Source: Apiosordaria backusii
Taxonomy: Eukaryota > Ascomycota > Sordariomycetes > Sordariales > Lasiosphaeriaceae
DNA length: 64,000 bases
Direction: 5' to 3'
NCBI GenBank assembly: GCA_030549205.1
Contig: JAUKTV010000006.1
Location: 1,816,501 to 1,880,500, forward strand
Shown here: in pieces, positions 55,253-64,000 of the stretch
Layout: each line of letters opens with the position of its first letter
Numbering within the stretch: position 1 is the first letter of the stretch
Made by a program: the position numbers and the translations under genes
Notes under the pieces: generated by a model
Database searches by the model: none
The model's input: the letters and a program-made list of their open reading frames with translations, nothing else
What the model was told of the DNA's origin: nothing

Positions 55253-55759
55253 GGCGTATTGCACTCTTGCAGAGGTACTGAACGAGACTGGAAAACCAGA
55301 AGAGGCCCTCGATTACCACCTCAAATCCTTGAAACTCAGGATGGACATCTGGGAGATCACTACCATACGGCAGCATCGTACTACAAACTTGGCTTGCTAT
55401 ATAAGACATTCAGTCCTGAATAATCACGGTATATATCTACCTACTGCCCCCAGTCTCCCCCACCCCTCACACGAACTTTCATTGATGGTTCTTATACGGC
55501 TGACACGTCTGTTCACAGCGACCTGTGATTGAGGGCAGTGGTGATTTACGACAAGATATACTCCTCTGATGGACCACGTGCCAGGGTCTTGTATCAGATT
55601 GCTAATGTATATGATACGCTCGGAAACCTCGAGGATGCACGGGTTGCCGGGGATAAGGCGTTTCGGCTCCTGTGCAAAATCCAAGGAGAAACCAACATGA
55701 AAAGAGAGGAGGTTACTGTTGAGATGTATAATAAGCTAGTCGGGTTCATGGAGAGATAG
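55253..55759 (+). pseudogene. TPR-domain gene remnant with RIP-like stops
   Basis: After an AACTAG acceptor the frame reads AYCTLAEVLNETGKPEEALD and YHLKSLKLRMD. A one-base shift near 55344 then gives HLGDHYHTAASYYKLGLLYK, TFSPE-stop-SR, an intron (GTATAT...TTCACAG), DL-stop-LRAVVIYDKIYSS and ARVLYQIANVYDTLGNLEDA. It ends at 55759 with KLVGFMER. The pattern (ALD-Y-x-x-x-L; A-x-x-Y-x-x-G-x-L) is that of tetratricopeptide repeats. The two stops are TAA and TGA where CAA (Gln) and CGA (Arg) would keep the frame, i.e. C-to-T changes. Confidence 0.6.
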
Positions 55760-56542
55760 ATGATGGAATGCACCGGAAGGCACAGGGTCTTTCTGGATAT
55801 CTGAGAACCTACACAAGTAAGGTACGGAGTAATGTTTATTGCACAGAGATCGCAGGTTGTGGTATTTTGAGCAAAGTACTTGCATTGTATATCAAGTTTC
55901 CCCTCTGCATTTCCCAACCCTTTCCGCTCGCTATGCTACCTACCATCCATCCATCCAACCAGCTCAGAATCCAGATGATGCCTTCCACCTACCCCATCCC
56001 ATCCATGTCCTGTTTTTCCATCATTCAACTCAACGGCCATCAGAAGAAAACCCCACAGCCCGATGTCCCGGAAACCGGTACTCAAAAAAAGGGTATACAC
56101 GAAAAAAGAAAAGCTGAATGAAAGAAGAGATGAAACGATTATGTACAAGACTTTTCCCCTTCCGATATGCCAGTCCAACCCAACAAGCGGCGCTTTCCAC
56201 CTCGTCCTTTGCCAAACATTGTATCCAGGTAGGCCCCGTGCCAGGGGTTTATCTTTTGGTTGGGGAGGGCCAAGAAAGAGAGAAAAAAATGACGGTCGCC
56301 GAACAGTTTCCTTTGCAGGAGATGTGGTCTGAGTAGGTAGAAATAAAACATTCAAGTGATGATGGGGTCGTGGGGTCCCGGATGGCAGTCCTGTGTTCAT
56401 CATGTCGTAAAAGAAAAGCGCAGCAGACCAGTATGCAAATAGGGGTATCATAATAACAGAGTAAAATGCGAAACAGGCTGCCATCCGTTGTTGGTGATGA
56501 GTATTGTTGCAGAAATATGATGGTTTTGATATAGGGTGTGCT
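55760..56542. other. 3' flank of the RasGEF gene
   Basis: The open frames on both strands at 55936-56922 are overlaps without domains. I see no gene. Confidence 0.45.
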
Positions 56543-59500
56543 TCAAACAGGCGCCGATAAGCCCTGAGGTGTTGTGTTGCTGGCACTGTTGCTCCGCATC
56601 CACCCAAACATGCCGCTCCCTGTGGCAGCCGGGGTAGGGGGCTCGACCGGAGTGCGGAGTTGTTGCACTTCGCGGGGTTCAAGCAGAAGACTCTTGCGGT
56701 AGTGGGAAGCCTGGGTATTGGCACCCGCCCTGTCCCTTTCGCGAACTCGGTCGATTTGGCTAGACAGCCATTCTTGCAGGTCCGGAACATCTGTGAGACG
56801 GTAAGGAATTTGAAAGCGCTGCAGCTCCCCGATGCTCTTGGCCGTGCGCGTGTGCTTGTCGAAATTGATGACCACCAGTCCGGTATCACTGGTCTTGGTG
56901 GCAGGATTTCCAACATCGACAAAGGTGAGATCGGTCAAGAACATGCCCAAAAATGGGAGGCATGGAGGGACACGATCGTGCAGCCGTGCGCGCAGGGCCT
57001 TGTAGTTCTGGTTGAAGTCGACCGTGGTTTGCAGCGACTTGAGCATCTCCTTGCGCTTGGCACTGACCGTGTCCCATGTCATCTTCAGGCGCTTGATGCT
57101 GGTATCAGTAAGTGCGCAAGTAATGGCCATGAGGGCGTCGTAATTATGGAGCGATGAGCACTGGCTGGCAATCTTGATCCAGTGCTTGATCACCAAAGCC
57201 CGCTTCTTGACCTCGTCGTACTGCAGAATGGTATCGGCAACCAGGTTGGAAAGGCCAGTGGTGAACGCCGACATGGCCTTGACGTTCGGGGCCCCAGCTC
57301 CACCAAGCTTGGTCCATTTGGACCCAAGAAGCTCCTCGGGAAGAATTGAGCAGAAGAGAGACATCTGCTTGATGGTAAGTTGCCGCGCAATCTCCAGAGG
57401 GTCAAAGTCCAGGATTGAGGGGGAGGTTCCGCCAGCCTTCCAAGCGGTCAGGGCATTGGTCTGGCTTCTGGTCACGGCGGGCGCAGGAAGTGGTGTGTCG
57501 GCAGGAATGTAATGGGTGCTTGTGGCGCCGGCTTTACCCATCGACGAGACAAACCTTGGGACCAAAGCTCCATCGCTGACAGAGACCTTTTCGGCAAGAT
57601 CGAGGAGGCGCTTGGCCGCCGAGGGGAGGATGGCAGCCAGCTTTACCTCGGCAAACTCCTTGATCAAGTCAAGAGCCTCACGATCCGTCTCTTCCCGCCA
57701 GTGCGACTCAAGCCAGCCCTTGAAGACGTTGTAGGTTCGAAGCCGCACAGGGGCTGCAATGTTTGAGCTCTCGCCAACATAGTCGAAGCGCTCAATGAGG
57801 GCCTGGGTAAGCGCAGTCGGTGTGCAGAACAGCCGGAAGGTAAGATAAAAGGTCGAGACGAACATGGCGTCGGGTGTGGACTCGTGTGTGGTAAGCCGCT
57901 CGACCAAAGCCGGAAGCGAGCCACCAGTCACCTGGCCTTCCTTGTTGAATACCAGCTCGTGGGCGAATGTTTTCTCAAGAAGCTTGGACTCCACATCGTC
58001 AACTTCCTCCGCGTGGCTTGCCGTCTCGGTAGCGCTTAGATCGGATAATGAAGGCTGGTTTCTGGGAGCTTGCGTGCTATCGGGTGTGGTGGCACGCGTC
58101 GATGTCTGTGACACAATGCTGGACTCGGAATCTCGGCTGAGGTATGTGCTGCCGGAACCCGAGCTCGAGGCCGTCATGCTTTCGGAGCGGAACGAGCGGA
58201 AGTCGCTTTCATTCGTGCTGGATGGCTCAAGGGGACTGTAGGTATCCATCGGTAGTGATGCGGTTGATATTCTTGGTAGTGGTGGCAGGTCGGCGCGGCT
58301 GGAGGTTGTGGTCTGGACCACGCTCGAGGCACGATCACGCATCGGGAGTGATTGTGGTCGCGCGCCAGCAATCAAGGGATGCGAAACTGGGTGCTCGGTA
58401 GTTGGCGAGGTAACCTGCGGAACATCGGGCAGTGGCTTGTCGATCGAGAGTGCGACAGACTGGACAGCAGCCGAAGATGCGACGGAAATTGCTGTCGACG
58501 CCGTTGGTGTTTCGGACACGGTTGATCCAGCGATGCTTGCCGACTCGGACGCGCAGTACTTGGAGTCCTTCTCCTCCCGAATCAAGGCCAATGCCGACAG
58601 ATCGAAATCGACACCCAAACTCCCATTGTCGAATTCAAACTCAAAGTCGCCAATCCGCTCAATGACCCATTTCGTCTTTGCGACGCATTCGCCAGTGGCC
58701 TTGACACAGCCCGTTGCTGCCCCCAACAACCTGCCATTATCCTGAGGGACAATCACGTCTTCCTCCATGTCCGATGTGGGGTTGGCGAGTATCTCGCGCG
58801 CCGTGTGCACCAGCTCCTGGATACGGTCGTACATGGCCGCGCGAGACTGCTCCAACACATCGATGACTGCCGAGTGATGGGTGTAGACAACATCTACCAC
58901 CACCAAAAGATGCCCTCCCGATGTTGCTGACTGTTTGACCGCACGAGCGAGGCTTGGCCTCGACTGCGACTGGAGGTGAAGGCGACCAATGAACGAGCCC
59001 AAGTGCGAGAGGAAGGTATCGTGGCAGGCGTTGAGTTTTTCCGAGACGAGATTCTGCGGGTGCGCAAAGTTGGATGGGCCTGCTATGCTGAGGCGATGAG
59101 AGAGGGTAGAAGACGGGCGATGAACCTGGAGTGGGCCTGCCTGAGACAGGCGGCGGGCATTTGTATTCTGTGTGCCAACCGAAGACAAACGGTTTTCGGC
59201 AGGGGTCAGACCTTGTGCCACGTCGCCGTCTGTGTACGGTGCCCTTTCGGCAGCCTCCCCGTCGTCCTCGGCGCGGGAACCTGCATCCGCTGCCGGGCCA
59301 TGACCGGCATCAAAGTTCGATGACTCTGCTGGTGGCGTTGGTGGAACGTGAGTGTCCTCAGCTGGTGTGGTTATGGCTGCGATGGTGGGCACCAGCGGTC
59401 TTCTCTCTTCTTCCAAAACGTCCAAAAACCTCACTCCCTTGGTGACGATCTTGAAGGCCCGCAAGATCATCTCATCCACCACCTCGTTGACTTCCTCCAC

Positions 59501-60263
59501 GTCCGTCATGCGTTGCGCATCATGCAACCGCCTGGCAGTTTTCACCAAGCATGATAGTTCCGACAAGAGCGACTTCCGGTTTCGCCGTAGCCCATCGTGT
59601 TGTTGCACGAGGGGTGATTCTCTTGTCAGACAATGTGTACGCTCCTGTGAGATTATTAGATTGCACCATCCGGCAATGGCCCGATCGCGGCTCCCAGAGA
59701 CGTACCAATAAATAGCGAACACCGGCAATGATTCCCTTCATGAACTCTTGGTTTCCAAACATTTCGCTGTCATTTCCACAAGTCGCCCGCATCATATCCC
59801 AAAAGTTGAGCAGGGCCTTTAGCAGGCTCTTCATTTCCTCAGGGTCATACGCCTCGCAATAGTTGGTTGGGAGCCATCCCCTAGCGCCGTTGATCAACAG
59901 AGTGCCGTCGGCCCAGCCATTTGTATGAATCGAATGAACCAGAACAACATCGCCTTCGTTCAGAGGGAGCGTAACAGTTGAGTCGGTCACGATATTCTCT
60001 GGCTGGAATGGATAAAAGGCGCGCAGGAAGTTGTGGAAGACGGGTGGCTCGCTGAGCATCTCAACGTCGGTCTGAAGCTGCTCGTGCGCCTGAGTGTGAA
60101 GGTCCTCCTGGGATCCATTGGGGGTCGCTGGTGGCGTTATTTGTGATTGCGAATAAAGGTCTGATGAGTCCGCCACGCTCGATCCGCTGCCGCGGGTTTT
60201 CTGTATCGTCAAGGGGGCCACTTGCAGGCTTGATCGCGCGGGTTGGCTGTTCAGCATTGCCAT
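56543..60263 (-). CDS. cdc25: CDC25-type Ras guanine nucleotide exchange factor with SH3 domain
   Basis: I read two exons, 60263-59706 and 59644-56543, joined to 3660 nt (1219 residues). An SH3 domain lies at about residues 79-139: FLRAFYPFQPEN, LNEGDVVLVHSIHTNGWADG, ARGWLPTNYCE. A Ser/Thr-rich linker follows. RasGEF_N begins near 750 (VTGGSLPALVERLTTHESTP). The RasGEF catalytic domain spans about 936-1155: LEIARQLTIKQMSLFCSILP, HWIKIASQCSSLHNYDALMA, LPFLGMFLTDLTFVDVGNP, RFQIPYRLTDVPDLQEWL. It should activate Ras by GDP/GTP exchange and feed cAMP/PKA or related signalling. The first ATG after likely non-coding sequence was taken as the start. The same frame stays open, with few family features, to 60875, and a longer start or an upstream exon is possible. 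Confidence 0.9.
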
Positions 60264-63200
60264 TGCTGTCGGAGATGGCGGTAAGAACACATAGGCCTCG
60301 CAGTTGCGACCAGATAGTGCCAATTCTTTCAGGCGCAGGTCCACTTCGTAACAATGTCTCCTCGAGTCCTCGGCGCCACTGCGTGGTTGGGCTAGAGGAA
60401 GAAGAGGGTTAGTACAAGAACTAGGCGTCGTTCGGGACACCACATGGGCCGAATTATTTTGATGACAGTGTTGAATAGGTGAAGAATGTAGGGAGCGAGA
60501 TTTCCTTGGTGGCAGGAATGAAAAGCTGCATACCAGGGGGGAGGCCCCGGATGACGAAGTTTCGGAATGGTGATCAAGTGCAAAGCGACCCCAGACGGCC
60601 AGAGCAAAAGGCGGTAATGTGCAAACCAAACGGGGTTTTATTGCATACCTTTTTATGTTTGTTATGGCCAGCCAGTCCAGTGATGAGTTTTGTTTTCCGG
60701 GATCGTCACTGTGGGATGAAAAGAAGAAAAGTTGCCCGGTGATGGTCGAGAAAATGGGATGGCCAACCGGAGGGAGGAATGTGGCAGCGCTCTGAGCAGG
60801 GCGAAGTCGGTTCTGGCAGGAAGGGAACAGTCGCGAATTGACTTTGTCACCGTCGTCGCCGCCGTCCTCGTCCAAGAAATGGAGTGGCTGCCCGAATCGG
60901 TTATAATATGTACCTCGTTGTCGTATCGGACATCAATGCAGGTCGGCAGTGCGCTCAGTGATGATCCAAAGTCGGGTATCGATCGGTATTGGTATGTAAT
61001 TACACAAATCTGGGGTGCTATGTCCAAGTTGCGACCAGCCGCGAGTGTCGAGCGTTTCCAGTTAGTTTTTCGGTGTTTGCAGATAATTCCAGTTTGGAAT
61101 TATGAACAAGATGAAACCTGGGAAAGGTCGAGACTCGAGAGGAAGAGCAGGTGGAAGGAGATGTTGCTCTCTCCCGTCGGTCTCTGGCTCTCTCCCCTGC
61201 TCGTGGTCCCCTGATGGTTCGTGACTCCACATCTCTTTCCAGACTGGCACCCTGCCCGGCAGGGTTCATCTGCAATATTTTTCGTCGCGATATTGCCCGT
61301 TGGGGCACATTGCGGGTCGTGCGGGTGTCCCCCGGTACACGCTAACGGCAACCAACGAGCGTTCAGAGGAGGAGCTCGGGACCATGGATTGGCTCCCCCG
61401 GTTCACTCCATCCCAAACTGGTCACAACAACCCGGGGTGTGTTATTATCGAGCGACGAGAACACCCGTCTTCCGGTGTCTCGAACGTCTTCATTCGGACC
61501 CGGAGTTTATGTGGTGTTCACCACCAAAGACATCGAGGCCGGTCAGACAGACGCAGTGGCGAATCAGCGACCCGATGGAGAATCTGAACATCTGTTGGTT
61601 TTTTGACGAGAGCGAGGCACCAAGGTTGTGTCCGGTGTGGGCGGGACGGCTCCCAACTGTGCCTTCCGCGGGTCATGGTGCTTTCTGATAGGACCTCGAT
61701 GTTGCCGTGGTTGCACTCGCAGCAAAAAAAAGTGCACTTTTCTCTATTCCACCATCAACACTTTCTCACAGGATGCGCCTCGCTCAGAGGACCTCAGTCG
61801 CTTACATTTTCAAGGCGAAGTATCCCCCGGGTTGCGATACCGGCCAGAAGCTGACTGCTGCAGTGTGCCTGTGTGCCCCACGCTATGCATTGATATCACA
61901 TTCCCTCTCTGACCGGGGAGAGGAGCTGATCGCCTTCACTTTTTTTTTTTTTAATCTCTGATCACAGTGGATAGCACTCTTGGCGGGTAAGCAGAGGGCT
62001 GCATTTGGACATGCCCTCTTTCCAGCACTCTCTTCAGGTTTTCTTGGACTCGTCGACCACAATCCGTCCCGCAGAGAAGAAGCACAGCAGTGGGCATGGA
62101 CTTTACATACCCCACGCTGCAAGATCTCCCCCACCGAAGAAGCTCTTAAAGCACACACCCAGGCTCAATGGGGGTGGCTAAGGCACACGCCCCAAGCTCG
62201 TTGCTTGGCATTTTTGTGTCGCCGAGGGCAAAGTCGTGTCGTCGTCTGTCGGTCTCCCATGCTCGAATTCTTCTCAGTCGCATTTTACCATGAGATTACT
62301 TCCAAGCGCCAACGTCGATGCTACTGCAAAAACTCACAAACTGGAGGCGGCGTCATAGTTTAATATCGCCAGTTTTGGTGCCGGGATCTTCTTATCTCTC
62401 AGCGTACCATCGAGTCTTGGCTTGCTCCCGTCTGCCGTTCGCAAAGCACGCGTCCACAAGTGCTCTGTGCGCCTCCCCACCTCCGCCCGGCACTGAGGTG
62501 GGAGCTGCTGCGTGATGAATACCGACCAAAGCCTTGAAGTGTATCTCGTAGTTGTCTTAATCTTCTTGACAAATCCCATCACATAGACTGGCATTTCGCT
62601 GTTTTGCAGTCACAAACACGTCACGGCCTGACACTTTGGGCTCCCGCTCTCTAAGTGCTGCTGGGGACTCGAACTTTTCAGGTTTCACAACCTTCACCAG
62701 ATGCGCCTCGACGTTTCACACAAGGCCTTGTCTCGGATACCAATCTTTTTCGTCTGAATATCGTACACATCAAGTTGAATACGTCAAACCCCACTACACT
62801 AGGTATCAGCAGACTCTCCTCGTCTTCTGCGCAAAGGTTGACGCGGGCATCCGCCAACTGGACGAACCCCACAGGACCATCCCGACCCGGTAACCTGGCG
62901 CCGAGAAACAAGCGCGATGGCCTCAAAAGCGCGGAAACCGTTCCGGGCAAGCCCAATGTCTGTGCCTTCTCCGTTCCGACTTTCTGCGGGACGACTGTTG
63001 GTGACTACGCCGTAGTGCAATGCGGGCGGTGCCATTTCGCGTTTTTTTTGCTTTTCGCCGTTCTCGGCTGCCAGAAGGAAACATCAGAACACCACGTTCT
63101 TTGGCGGTGTTTGGGATTTGCTAATGTGTTCAGCCATAGGCAGCGCCCACGCCCACGGGCCCTGTACATACATTCCCAGGAACTCCACTACATACACCAC

Positions 63201-64000
63201 TCCGTAGTGTCCAGAGTACATATAGAGAGGATACCCGGAATTGTCCATCCAGCGCAGCCAACAATCGTGGAGATACGTGGGGGTATGCGGCATGAACCCT
63301 TGACACCTGCATAACTGAACCGGAAGCACAATTCGTTTTTTAGCGCGGTAGTGTAGGCGCGCCAGCCTCCAAGTCGCGTCTTGACGAATCCATGATTCGT
63401 GATGTTCTCGTTCAAGCTCGCCGATACCCCCTTGATGCTGACAGCAAGGAGGGTCAACTGTCAAGGATCCTTCGCTTGCTGATAAGATCCCCAAATCACG
63501 TCAACGATCCATCGATTGCAACGGGAAACGAGGGCACCCCGGGATCAACAAAGCGAGCCAGAGAAAAATGGGGTTCCCCAGATCAACATGGTCAGACCAC
63601 GCACCCAGGTCCCCCAACCACGTGGGTGGCAGCAACAACCGCCTGGCTCAACCCTCGGTGGGGGGTTAATACATAGTCTTCAAGAGGAGCCACAGCATGC
63701 AACACGCAGGAGAGCCAGCCACGGGAAGGAAACCAGTGGTTGAAGAGCTCTTGGCTAAAAGACCAACATGCCGCCTGATAGCAACACCACCACTTTACGA
63801 ATGTCACCCCGGATGCATAGGAGGTCTTTGGATGGTCCCAACAACAGCGTTGTTATTAATTAATCATCAGCGTTGCGAGATCTATCCCGTCCGCCTTCCG
63901 CACCCTCCGTCAACCCAACCAGCTTGGCCAAACACATTGGTGTATTCACATGGAGGTAGGTAGATAAGCATCCCCGGATTTTTCCCATTTTTTTTTTGTT
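60264..64000. other. 3.7-kb region, no supported gene
   Basis: This holds the RasGEF promoter and probably a long 5' leader. The open frames (for example 62655-63314, +, 219 codons) overlap each other in several frames and lack domains, signal peptides or splice support. A T run lies at about 61940-61952 and a further one at the window end. It may contain the promoter of a gene beyond the window. Confidence 0.4.

Noticed and set aside
62655..63314. 219-codon open frame (+)
   Set aside because: It overlaps other frames, has mixed composition and shows no recognisable motif.

Overview
The window looks like nuclear DNA of a filamentous ascomycete, most likely a sordariomycete (Sordariales-like; this is inference). 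The evidence is short introns with GT...CTRAC...AG signals, a thiamine riboswitch inside a leader intron, HET and NACHT/STAND genes, GMC, M13 and M28 secreted or peptidase families, and dead genes whose stop codons look like C-to-T changes of the kind left by repeat-induced point mutation (RIP). Exon structures were worked out by hand from splice signals and frame continuity. For most multi-exon genes the joined length is a whole number of codons.

Layout, 0-32 kb (mostly intact, conserved genes): a secreted protein with two beta/gamma-crystallin-like repeats (353-1421, -); a membrane-protein remnant (2037-2429, -); a proline/serine-rich orphan (3707-4876, +); a secreted GMC oxidoreductase with seven exons (5280-7539, -); an MFS transporter (8130-9551, -); a DnaJC28-like DUF1992 protein (10193-11875, +); a CLN3/Btn1 vacuolar membrane protein (12198-13644, +); an M13 metallopeptidase (14352-16674, -); a secreted M28 aminopeptidase with a PA domain (19343-20872, -); a Mug190-like SMP/C2 lipid-transfer protein (24628-28542, -); an inorganic pyrophosphatase (28966-30087, -); and a membrane-anchored aspartic-protease homologue that seems to have lost a catalytic aspartate (30549-32369, -).

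Layout, 32-56 kb (accessory island): a 21-bp repeat that encodes heptads; a 1574-residue NACHT/STAND receptor ending in a ZZ-type zinc finger (34189-38965, +); a 360-residue protein of unknown function; an FTA2-like protein with a degenerate kinase fold; and a HET-domain protein (42176-44514, -). Together these look like an allorecognition or immune locus. Next come decayed genes: a fungal membrane-protein family member, two amidases in opposite orientation, an F-box-like fragment, a membrane-protein fragment and a TPR gene. One intact metabolic gene sits among them: NMT1/THI5 (50611-51824, -), which makes the thiamine pyrimidine and carries a TPP riboswitch in its leader intron.

Layout, 56-64 kb: a CDC25-type Ras guanine nucleotide exchange factor with SH3, RasGEF_N and RasGEF domains (56543-60263, -), followed by about 3.7 kb where I see no convincing gene.

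The best candidate for an unusual system is the NLR / unknown / FTA2-like kinase / HET cluster at 34.2-44.5 kb. The best-supported regulatory element is the NMT1 riboswitch, which has a clear splice-control layout.
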